Origin: Psettodes erumei
Lineage: Eukaryota > Chordata > Actinopteri > Pleuronectiformes > Psettodidae
NCBI GenBank assembly: GCA_016785225.1
Contig: JAFBJZ010000603.1
Coordinates: 434,001 to 498,000 of the forward strand
Direction: 5' to 3'
DNA: 64,000 nucleotides
Shown here: in pieces, positions 1 through 11,000 of the stretch
Layout of the letters: each line of letters starts with the position of its first letter
Numbering within the stretch: the stretch's first letter is position 1
The notes under the pieces: model-generated
What the model saw: only the letters and a program-made list of their open reading frames with translations
The model's database searches: none
Told to the model about the DNA's origin: nothing
Translations under genes and position numbers: made by a program

Positions 1-2510
1 CATTACAGATTTGCATTTGCTCAATTATACATTCAGTGTGTGACAAACATGTGCACTTCCCCATAATGAGAAGGAATTATTTATAGCATGCTGTGCTCTT
101 ATCATTTGTCGGGGCCCAACAGGTAAAAAAAAAAAAAAGATGAAGTTCAAGGACGCCCAAACTTGTCCTCCCAGCAAGCTGTTACACAGACAAACATTCA
201 TCATTCAAGCCCTCAATTGCACCACATCTAATCCCTCTTCACCACAGAGTATTAATTGGATCAACAAATCTCTGCTACGCTATGGATGTGGCGGGCCCCT
301 CTGTTCTCGACTGAAATTAATAATACACACAGGATAGTCCACTTATATATCTCTTTTTGCACAAAGTTAATATGCCAGTTTAATGCATGACCCTTTAGTT
401 TTGGCATGGTCAGAACTCTGTGGAGAAAACAATTTAATTATTGTTGCAGGAAAAATATTCAGGAGTGTCTTAGGAAGGAGGATGATAATTATATTCTGAG
501 GCCTTCATTAAAGAGCTTCATAAATACATTTGTAAGCCCATTCTCTTCAGGACTATAATTCACAATGCACTGGTGGAGCTTCTTAATTAACACCTACTCC
601 AGCCAACAAACAGGACTGTGTTAGTTGTATTCGCCTGCAGAACAAAACACCATTGTTGTTTGTAATGATCTCTATGGTCACAACCTTGAATTGCAGATGA
701 CTGACTCCTCTTTTTTTTCTCTCTCTTTATAATTGGAAATGCAACATATCCAATTGCCCTGCTTTGTCAAATTTGATTATATTTTGTCTTTTGTAAATAG
801 ACTTACTCTCTGACAGTAAGGTTTGCTGAGCACACGCCAACGGGAAGGTGCAGGAAAGGATACGGGCTGTAAAAACTTAATTACTAAATCACCACCTGCT
901 ACCTTTGTAGTTAAGTGAGACAATCGTGACAAAAAACAGTTGATAACATGATGCCACTGTGCCACAATAAAGTGTGTATCCATTGTCTATGTGTGTGTGT
1001 AAGGTGGAAAAGTGAGGTGGGAGGGGCGGCACCTGGCCTCTTCAGATAATCTATTTATGGTTTTCACACTTCATTAAGCCCAAGCCAAAAATACTTGCCT
1101 CTTGAATGTGTTTATCAAATGCCTGTGTGTGTCAGTCACAGCTGCAGCAGACCAAAAGTGTGACCACTGCATCCTGATCAGAGCTTATAAAGTTTCCCTT
1201 GACCTTGAAATTGTAAAATGTGTGACACCTGCAAGCCCTCCCTGGCTATTTGAATAAAAGTCTCATGAAATGTCAACGCTGCTGTAGAAGGATGCTTATT
1301 ATATATTAATAAAATATGAGAAACCCAAGCTGCAACCTGCTCACTGCGCAGGCACCCGATGCAGCTTCAGCTGATTTAGGAGCACTGTCTGTCTCCTCTG
1401 AGTTTTCTGTTTCTTGAATTTGTTAATAGAAAAATATGGATTCATTGTCATTTTCACAACAAATGCTCTTCATTGAGGTACATATAGAATATATATAGAA
1501 AGAATATATAGAATGCTGCAGTATAGCATTTTTGAGAGGACTTGAAGCCAAGCTCCTCTGGAGGGAACATAATGTGCAATGTGGTAGCAAACAAGATAGA
1601 CTGTGAGCTAGCAAATAAGTATTTTCAGTATCTGGACAACTGGTATACCATCTGATGCTTTGACGCCGACAGAAGGCCGTTTTTTATACAAAAAAGGCTG
1701 TTTTCAAAGACCAAACTTTGAATCGACAACAAGAAAATAAAGCATCCTCCAAAATGATACATCTACCATTTACAAAGTGTGACACATATGCTGCCAAATA
1801 ACTGTATGTGTAGAAAAAAGGTGTTTTTAAGATTAAAGTCACATATGCTTAGAAAATGTTTAATCATAGATTAAAGGTAAGATTTTTCCCACGTGGATAG
1901 ACATTATTTGGGAAGGAAACCCTTAGCCAAAATCATTTCATCATTCATCATCATTTTTTTTCTCACTGTGGTGACCAAAAATGTTGTGTTACGGGCTGGA
2001 AAGCTGGAACAGTGGGACCCCTGTCTGATTAATGTTGCTTGTGAGGTTTGACGTGATGCAGCTGGACGGTATTAGAAGAGATAAAAGCACAATAAAATGT
2101 CACCACATCAGCAGAGAAATAAAATCCCTGACTGTTGAATGATTTATAATGTGGCAATATGGCGCTTTGTATGTTGCTTTGTTATCGTAATAAATTATAA
2201 GTTCTGGATCAAACATCAAGGTTTTTTTGTGGGGGGCAGTTTTCCTTGTAGGAGCTAACTCGGTGAATAGAGACCAAGTGAACTGCTGCTCAGGATTTAA
2301 TGAGATATTCACTTTTGTCTGCACCAAGGAGACCAAGTGTGCAGAGGCAGAGAGAGAGAGAGAAAAACAAGCTTTTAGTATAAAGATCTTATGTTTAACG
2401 GACATGATCATAGTCCAAGATGATTTAATCTTTAACATCGTCATCCCACATGACTATCACCCTCCCAGATTTGTCATTGCGTTCCGTTCAGTAGTTCCCT
2501 TTTCAGACTG
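1..2510. other. Upstream intergenic DNA, no gene recognised
   Basis: This 2.5 kb is clearly more AT-rich than the rest of the window. Both strands carry only short open frames without recognisable domains. Several AATAAA hexamers occur (for example near 963, 1252, 1305 and 1735), but no coding sequence lies beside them, so I do not call a neighbouring gene's 3' end. One TGACCTTGA element at 1200-1208 (reverse complement TCAAGGTCA) matches the extended half-site used by ERR/SF1-type nuclear receptors. Distal regulatory DNA is possible, but nothing in the sequence proves it. Confidence 0.6.
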
Positions 2511-2900
2511 AACGTTAAGCGGGTGAGACTGGTGTCCCACGGCCTGGCCCGGTCCTGCGCTCGATTTATGGAAGCAATAATTAATCCATATAAGGACACA
2601 CACAGGGAGTGCCACGCCCGAAACACCTCCTCGTTTTGCGGGCTTGCTGTGTCCTGCGGTCGGCCTGCCCCTCTGCCAGGAAGTTCAGGAACTCGGTCAC
2701 CGCCCCAGACCCCCCCCCCCGCTCCCTCTCCCCCCTCCTCTCTGCGCTTCATCCATTGTTGGGCAATAGCCAGCGACATCGAAACAATCTTACCCGAAAC
2801 TTCTCAGGTAACCAACTGCGGGGGGACCACTTTAAGACACTTTCGTTTACTTTTCGATAAACTTTTCGGGAGGACGCGCCTCCTACGTACGGCAGTTAGG
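2511..2900 (+). promoter_or_regulatory. ctnna1: ctnna1 promoter region (CpG-rich)
   Basis: Base composition changes here from AT-rich to CpG-rich, with C-runs and G/A-rich stretches, just before a non-coding exon that ends in a strong splice donor at 3028/3029. This is the usual form of a CpG-island promoter. No TATA box is placed at a convincing distance. A perfect serum response element core (CCATATAAGG) lies at 2586-2595. The transcription start site cannot be fixed from sequence; it is probably between about 2700 and 2900. Confidence 0.6.
2586..2595 (+). promoter_or_regulatory. CArG box (candidate SRF site)
   Basis: The ten bases CCATATAAGG match the CC(A/T)6GG consensus exactly. The site lies about 430 bp upstream of the exon 1 donor, inside the inferred promoter. 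SRF with its MRTF cofactors controls many actin-cytoskeleton and adhesion genes, vinculin among them, so a site before alpha-catenin is plausible. A ten-base match alone does not prove binding. Confidence 0.45.
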
Positions 2901-3028
2901 AGCGCAACTAAGCCGAGTCAGCGCGGGGGGAGGAAAAGGGAGGAAAACTTTAGAGGCGAGGAATTCCGCAATTCTCATTCCTCCATTTTGAACTTTTAAA
3001 CTCCGGTTTCTCTTGTGGACTGTTGTCG
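2760..3028 (+). other. ctnna1: ctnna1 exon 1 (5' UTR, non-coding; start approximate)
   Basis: The right edge is set by a consensus 5' splice site, TCG|GTAAGT, at 3028/3029. It is the best donor between the CpG-rich promoter and the first coding exon. The segment is GC- and purine-rich and lacks a long start-anchored frame, as expected of a 5' leader. Mammalian CTNNA1 also begins with a non-coding exon. The left edge is a guess; cap-site data would set it. Confidence 0.55.
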
Positions 3029-4976
3029 GTAAGTTTGTTGCGATTCCTCGCGACTTTGTTTAAGTTAAAACTTTGGTTGTGCGGTGCGGTTAACTTGACA
3101 GCCTGATAACACGGCAGGTAAAAGGTTTTTTTGTTTTTTTCCCCGCAGCGTTGGAGCAGCCAAGCGCTAACGTTGATGTTTGTTGTGTCGGCTAACGTTA
3201 GCGTTAGCAAGGTGCAGTGTTTGGGACACTGAACGTTAGCTGCCGTACATTAAGCTAAGCTGGCTCAGATGCGAACGGTGACCTAGAAAATGAAAATAAC
3301 TGTTGAAAATCGGTTTACTTCGCCGGCAGCCGGTTTGATGAGTACGTAGCCTCGCCATTTACGCGTTACAGCATCAATTAGTGCTACTTTAGCTGGGGAA
3401 AGCCAACATTAATTTGGGCAAAGTTAGCCACAACAGGTGTTATCCTCCCTTGACGTTATTGGTTAGCACCTAGCCGACCAGGTGTTCGACCCACTCCGTC
3501 GCTCCAAGTAGTCAGTGTTTACTTATTGTATTGTGGGTTATGTTGTTGGCATAATCACAACACGCAGTTCTGTCGGTACCTCCTGAGCCAGCTGTATGGG
3601 TTTGCTCGGAGTTTAAATGGTTATCCCGATTCGCACGCAGTTAGCCTTGGCGCTATCTAGCCTCGTATGCGGTTTGGGTTTCGTTTGCCCCGATTTCGAG
3701 ATAACTGCCCGTGGAGCGTCGTATGCCACACCCAGCCAGAGAGCATTTCACCGCCGATGTCGCAGTTACCTGGGATGATCCGCAGGCCAGATAGAAAAGT
3801 AGTTGTTTGTGAGGGTGGAGGCGATTTAAGTGGATATGATCATGGAGTGACTCGTGTAAATTACCGCGGACATATGCGACGTGGTTTCTAAAGGAGAGTC
3901 TTTAACGCCGAGTTTTCCAAACGTGGTTTTGTCAGTTCATTCGCGCACCATAAATGCACAGTCGGATTAATTAGTAGTGTATCACAGCAGCGGAGATGTG
4001 AGAACACCATCTTCATGGTTACCTACCATTATTGTGTATTATATCTATTTTTTTTTTTTTTTAGAAGAGAACTTATAATGTCATGGCGGATGTTAAATCT
4101 CGTACCGGCTGGTGTGAAGTCTTGTGAAGACTTAAGATTTTGGTTCATGACAAAAATGAGTTTGAATTCTCCGACAATCTGCATTGGTCCGTACTGGCTG
4201 GCGCCTGTCTTTCCCCTTTTTATTTGATTAAAAGTTATAAGGCGTCATAGATCATCGCCAGTGTTGCCCATCCAGGCAGAGCTGAACGCATGCCCACCCA
4301 ATAAATAACAATTTAAGGTTAGGTAATCATCATACAATAAAAAAAATAAATAAATAAATATATATATATATATATATATTAGCCTCTTAGTTGTCAGTAG
4401 GAGTAGATATACAGTAGTTGTGACATTGTTCTCAAAATACAGCTGACCAGCTTTTCTGCCGAAGCCCCCCGGCCCTCAGGGCTCGCTGATTATCCCTGCC
4501 CCTCCATGTTTGATAGCTAATCAATGGAACTGCAGTCGCTGCCTGAAAAGAGAAATCGAAATTGGGCCACAGTGTTACTGTGCTCTGCCTTTGGCAGTCG
4601 TTCCGTGAGGGATGAGCCATTGCTGGCTCTAACAAGGACCTTAATATTTCGACTGTTGCACAAACTTTTAGAGACTAGTCTGAAAATCATAAAGGGGGAT
4701 TGATTTAGGAAGCAAACTTCTGTTTTGTTTTGTTTGTTTTTTTTCGCCAAATCTTCTACTGTAATTACCTGTTATTCTTTCTTGGCAAAGCAAAAAGCTA
4801 TCCTTTTTCTAACATTAAATCAGAGTCATTTGAAAACATGTATTTATTGTTTTGGAGGGTAAAGATGTTTTGTTTGACGCTGTCTAAATTGTGTTTCGTC
4901 GTCGCGCTTGTGAACCGCCCTGGTTTTCTGATCAAACTTTTGATTTCTCGACTCTGTCCGTGTCTCGTATCCCCAG
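3029..4976 (+). other. ctnna1: ctnna1 intron 1
   Basis: The intron runs from GTAAGT to CCCCAG. Its first kilobase keeps the CpG richness of the promoter and contains the 12-bp perfect palindrome GCTAACGTTAGC at 3191-3202, with further copies of the GTTAGC half nearby. A TAAA/TA microsatellite occupies about 4336-4380. No coding content was found. Confidence 0.6.
4336..4380. repeat. (TAAA)n/(TA)n microsatellite
   Basis: Several TAAA units run directly into about ten TA units within intron 1. It is simple sequence, likely to vary in length between individuals. Confidence 0.9.
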
Positions 4977-5094
4977 AATTGCACGCACCATGACAAGCAT
5001 CAACACAGCTAACATCAACTTCAAATGGGACCCGAAGAGTCTGGAGATCCGTACTCTGGCAGTGGAGAGGCTGCTGGAGCCCCTGGTCACCCAG
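4977..5094 (+). CDS. ctnna1: ctnna1 exon 2 (start codon; residues 1-35)
   Basis: The acceptor is CCCCAG at 4976/4977 and ATG is at 4990, with A at -3 and A at +4, an acceptable initiation context. Thirteen bases of 5' UTR precede it. The exon encodes the conserved N-terminus including NINFKWDPKSLEIRTLAVE and ends in phase 0 before GTAATA. The first few residues differ from the mammalian MTAVHAG start, as expected for the variable tip. Confidence 0.96.
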
Positions 5095-8000
5095 GTAATA
5101 TAAACACAGTGTATTTTCATCTAGGGTTGGATAACTCTTAGGTGGAATGGATGCACAGTCTTGGTTAAAAAAATGAAAATACACCAAATTGAATATTTCT
5201 AGCCTATATGTGAAAAGCCATACAAAACGAACCATAACCTGCCGTAAACGCGATGAAAAAGCAGCTGGTTCTGGCGCGTGAGCCACCGTGTTGAGCAGTC
5301 TTGTGTCCCCGCCGAACGCAGGTCACGACTCTGGTAAACTCCAGCAACAAAGGCCCGTCCAACAAGAAGAAGGGGCGCTCCAAGAAGGCGCACGTCTTGG
5401 CCGCGTCGGTGGAGACCGCCACCCAGAACTTCCTGGAGAAAGGCGAGAAGATCGCGAAGGAGAGCCAGTTCCTGAAGGACGAGCTGACCGCTGCCGTGGA
5501 GGATGTCCGCAAGCAAGGTATATTGAAAATGCACATTGCGAGAGTGCGCGGCCCCCGGCTTGCACTCGAGTACTCCTTTTAAGATGGGAAGGGTGATAAA
5601 TAAAGCATCAGCTATATACATATCGTCTGCCCGAGTGGAAGAAATAAGAATGTGTTTTGAGCCTCACAGATTTGCTTTGGCTGGAGGGCTTTCAGGGCAC
5701 CCGGTGATAGAAACTTTTTAATTGAAGCACGCGCGCCGGTCGCACGGGTCATTTCAGTCCACGAGCCGCCATCGCCTCGCCTTCTACAGGGATCTCAGTT
5801 TAGCCACGTTTGCCCCTCAGAAGTCAAAATGTTCTTGTCGTGCAGTTTAAGGTTGCTCAGGGGGTGTTTGGACTTGTGCATTACCAACCCCACTTTTTTT
5901 TTTTTTTTTAGCCTTAAATGTTATTGGCAGACATGCCATCTCAATTTACCCGTGTCACCCCGCTCAGACCGGTGGCAAAAAAAAACCCTTTGCGGATGTC
6001 CGCGACAGCCCTTGGGACATATTGGTTTGTCGCCTCTGCGGCTGAAGCGGTCTGCGATGACGGCGAAATCAGAAGTGAATCATCGAATGCCAGGAGGCCT
6101 ATCATGACTATGTAGATGACTTGGGGGGGGGGTCTGGCACTCTGTGCAAAATGGTATCTGATGGGCTGCGTAATAGAGCGCCTGCTCGTCGCGCGGCAGA
6201 AGCGACACAAAAGGCACCCGACAATGCGCGCGCGTTTTCGTTTCCTTTTTTACTATCAAAATGCTTCCCTTTTTAGCCGTTGCCACGGAGATCAGACAAG
6301 GGGAGTGTGAGTACTTCGTCGCGGGATACGGGGGGTGGGGGTGGGGTGGTGGTGGTGGTGCGCCGATGTCATTGATGTCAAATGTATTTAAATGGCTCTA
6401 TCCACCTGCCCGGGGGGGCTCACCCTGTACACAGTCCATTTCCAATTCAATTTCATGCATCCCACAAGTCTCGAGACAGGAATCCAGCCATCAAATCGCC
6501 GGCCAACGAAATTAGCATTTGTCTTGCGGTAGCAAGTTCCATTATCTAACAACTACACTCGCAAGTCTCATTTATTCCTCTCCGCTCTGGCGGCCCGACT
6601 CTTTTTTTTTTCGACACACACGAGCGGGCCGTCGAGACCAGCGGCGCTGTGACTTGGGGGTGGCCATTATCACCTCGCGAAGCAACATCTGTGTCACTGC
6701 GCCTCTCCTCCCCAGATGCCCAGCGTGTTACTCTATGCCCCCCCCCCCCCCAAAAAAAAAAAAAAAAATCCGACTCTGCCCTGAGTGGTTGAGAGGTAGA
6801 TGACATGTCGCTACACGGCCCGCGCCGTGCTCCGCGCCCGGGAATGTTCCTGTCGTCGTGGTAAGCTGTCACCGGGCTGGAATTCAGTGGCTGTTGTTAG
6901 CTGGTGCCTAGGCTTGGCTGTCAGCTATGCCATGCCCCTCAGTGGAGCGTGCCTAGACTGATAATACGGGGCCGCTGAGTCGGGCGACTACCTCCCTCCC
7001 CTCCCCCCTCCCCCGCTGGATTGGGAAAACATTTTCCAACCAGCTGTGGCTCACCAGCTGTTTTTAAAAACGGGAGGGAAAACATTTGCGACGTGATTGT
7101 CGAGGATGGCTGTGCTCACAGCGCGCACCGAAGCTGCCCGGCGGGCCGCGCTTTCGCCCACGAAGCGCCTGAAACGTTTGCGCTTTGCCAGGGCTATGGC
7201 TGCCCGTCCTCCCCGCGGAGCCTTTCTTCGCCGAGCCCTTCCCCTCCTCGCCGCCTCTGTCGCCCTCCGCTTTATTGCGCGATATACATTTTAATCGTTT
7301 CCATCGGGGCGCTCGGCGAGCCGCAGGTGAGCATTAGCCGGATGGAAGTTTATTAAAGGAGCACTGATCACTATCTGCCCCCTGAAAATGGCCTTATTGA
7401 TTTCGTTCGCGGCGGGGGGGGTAACAGCCCGAAGGCGCGGACCGTGTTTCAGGGCCGTGTTGTCGATCATTTGCAACAACATCTTTTGCTCTCTGTGGGG
7501 GCAAAGCGGTCGGAGATCTTCTCGATAGATTTCATTGCTTGTTTTCTTTTTTTTTTTTTTGAACCGTGGAACGGTGGTTCACTCCATTCTAAGCTTATCT
7601 CCAAATGTGCATTTGTAAATGCATTTTTTTCAGTTCTTTACTGATGTAGTGAATATAACAAAGGGGCAAGATGCTTATATTAGCTAAGTTTTTTAGGGGG
7701 GGGTATTAGCATACTAAGTCATGTTTATCAGAGATTCTCGCAGGTTGTCATCTTACTTGCTCCTGAGAAGGAGGGGGGGGGGTCTATTGACGTCTTGTTA
7801 TTGATGTTTCAATTACTAAGCCCAGTGGCTTTTTTCTTTTTTTTCGTCCAGACCCTGAAGTCTCTCAGTCCAGTTGAGCCCGTGGCTTTGCAGCTTTAGC
7901 TATTGATTATACAGATCAGCGAGGCTGCAGCTTGTTTCTGTGGACTCACTGAAACAGACACAAATGTGAAGGAGCAGAATTAAATTTGGATTATGCCCTT

Positions 8001-11000
8001 GAAGGTTTCGCTCCCGGTAGCCGACACCGCGTTGAAAATGTCATTCAAAAACATTTCGAGAAGTTGCGCTGACCGGTAACGGGCGAGATGGGTCGCAGCC
8101 GATGTCCAGGAACAGGATGTTCTCGTGGAGCTTAAAGAGTTACTCAACACACCCTAGAAATCCAGCGTCGCCCATCATTGATCTGGGGCGTGGAACGGAG
8201 GTGAAACTGACTTGAAACCTGACAGGGCAGCGAAGCGCTCACGTCAGCCTGCTGTCTGGTTTTTAAGCACGAACGTATTAACTTGGATGCGTCAGCTGGA
8301 AACAAGCCCCGGGGTCCAAGGCAAACGCAATTAATGCCGACATTCGTTCACATTTAGTCCTGTCACTTCTCATTCGACGCTAGCGTGGGGGGAGAAAAAA
8401 AACCCCCATTCAAGCTCAGGAACTTTCAGATTTAAATTTCCATTTTTACAAGCGCAGCGGCCGCAGCTCTGTAAAAGACGACCTCTGCGCATGCAGACGT
8501 GTTGTTTCCTAAAACGCCACGCCGCAGCATTTCATGACGACCCACCGTCGAAACCGCCCGCGACCATCTGAACTGCTTCCCCCGTTTATGTTCGAGGAGT
8601 CGTCCGCGTCCCGGAAAGCGTTTCTCTGCGAGCAGCGGGGGCCGGAGAACAGGGCTGCTCTCTAAATATACGTCTGTCGTCAAAAAAGTATGCGGCAAGA
8701 TGGTAACAACCGCTGCTAAATTAAATTTCAGCCGCCACCGCATCGTCGGTGAAAGACAATTATTCATGTTGCTTCTTGTCGTCTTGTCGGACAAGATAAG
8801 TACCCGTCTTTTTGTTGGCTTTGGATCACCAGTGCAGCCACGGGAGCCATCTCCCCGACTCCGGACTGGGCCGTGCAGGTCCAGGAGTGCGCGACGCCGA
8901 AGGTGTGTGTGTGTGTGTGCGTCGCTCTGTGAGACACGCGCCATCCCACGCTGTCGCCTCTCTCCCACGCGTTCCTCTTCACTCTCCTCTTCTTCTCCTG
9001 CGGAAAAACTTGTAGCCCGCGAATGCACCGTGGCTCCTCTGCTACTGCAACCGCAGGCTAATATCGCTGCTACCATTTTATAATGATCAAAACAAGATTT
9101 TACAGGAGAAGAATTTAGTCTAATTTCTTAGATGTGAGAGAAGGGCATTTGCACGGAACTATTTCATGTCAGTTTTGATTTTTAACATTTCAAATGCTGA
9201 CATTTAATTACTATTTGCAATATTACTATTGGAAAAGGTGAGAAAAACTACTTCCTGCTCGCAGACAATGCGGATGCGGATGAACTACAGATCGTAGCGC
9301 TGTGAAAAGCCAGGCGTCTTCCCCGAGTCACAAAAGCTGTTTTGTCCTTGTCGCTCGTTCCCAGGTGAGTCCATGCGTCAGGCGTCCGGGGAGTTTGCGG
9401 AGGACCCCTGCTCCTCCGTGAAGAGGGGCAACATGGTCCGCGCCGCCAGGGCCCTCCTGTCGGCGGTCACGCATCTGCTGGTGCTGGCGGACATGTCCGA
9501 CGTGTACAAGCTCCTGCTGCAGCTCAAGCTGGTGAGTGTGGCGCCACCGCTGGGCGCCCCCAGGCGGGGCAGTTCCCCCGGGAGAGCCGTTTGGTCCGAA
9601 AACGCACGCGCTCCTTGTTACTCGTGGTGCGACAAGGGGCCGCTTGCTAGCTCTCCCCCTGTCACTCCGCAGAGCCGGCGGACGCTGGGCCCTGTGCGAA
9701 TTAAAAAAAACCAAAACAATAGTAATGAAGTGGATCCAAAAGCATCTGTTTTCTTTCAGAATCGGTCTTCCGTGTCATAATGTCACAGCGATCAGCTCAA
9801 ATGTCCTCGCTTGCATCGGCTCGGAAGTATTTGTCCAAACTAATGACTCGGATGGTGAAAATTTGCTAAACTCCAGTGAAGTCTGTACATTTAAAACGAA
9901 AAGAAAAAGAAGTATTTTCTAATCTTTTCAATCTTCCTCCCTTCAGGTGGAGGACAGTCTGGTAAAAGTGCGTAATGCAGGAACGGAGCAGGACCTGGGA
10001 ATCCAATACAAGGCCTTGAAACCGGAGGTGGACAAGCTGAACCTCATGGCCGCCAAGAGACAGCAGGTAAACGTACAGTCCTCCAGCGAGAGACGAGGTC
10101 AGGTCGCGGGGAGCGGAGGAGGAGAGGTGGATTTAATTGGGTCGGGGGCGGGGGGGTTATCGGGCGCCTGAACGGGTGTTAATGGCCTTGTCACTCATAA
10201 GGAAAGTGCGCCGTCCAGATGACGAAGCCGGCGGCAGGTAAAACGGCGGGAGTGGGTAAACAAGGAGAAGATTGCCTCGCCGAACAATATGATGCGGTAA
10301 GCGCGAGCGATCCGGGCATTAACAATCAATTACCAGCCGCGGTGGCGGAGCAGGGCCGGGAGCGCGGGGGGACGTAAAAGGCTCGACAAAAATTGTGACA
10401 AAACCCATTTCCTCGTGATAAGAAACGTCGCCTACATCCCTTATCTCCGCCGCGGCGTAAGTGGTAGTCAACGGCCAGGTGCATTTCGCGATGCCGAGGT
10501 GGAACAACTTCGCCGGGCTCTCGGTGCAGATCCAGCGGATGCGTGTTAAAATTGGGACCTGGGGAAAATGTCGCTGACAACAAAATAAAAAACAAACAAA
10601 AAAAAACAGAGGAGATGTTATTATTACACAGGGCTGTGCCCTTAAACGCTTTGGCTGCGGGAAATGGGATAGCGCAGAGCGGAGGGAAAGGAACGTCAAC
10701 GGCAACGGGACAAACGGACTGACGGGCGGGACCTGCTTCGAACGCGATACCGTAGAAGGAAAGGGAAGGAAACCGCGAAACGCCCCAAGGAGACGTACGT
10801 TGAGCTGGCGCGGTGGCCTAGTTAATCTCCCGTACCTTCCTTTTCATGAGCTGAAGGTCACGGTTCAAGAAAAGAACACAAGCTCAAATTATTGATATGA
10901 CAAGCGACGTGATCCGCGTGAGCGGAGACGTCGCTCTCGGTTAGAGCTGTGGGAACTAAGAAGCGCTCGGTCCGCTGGTGTAGCAGGGTGGGTGGGGGGA

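Noticed and set aside
8432..9076. 214-codon minus-strand frame in intron 3
   Set aside because: No recognisable domain or start context. It crosses a GT microsatellite and looks like a chance frame in CpG-rich DNA.
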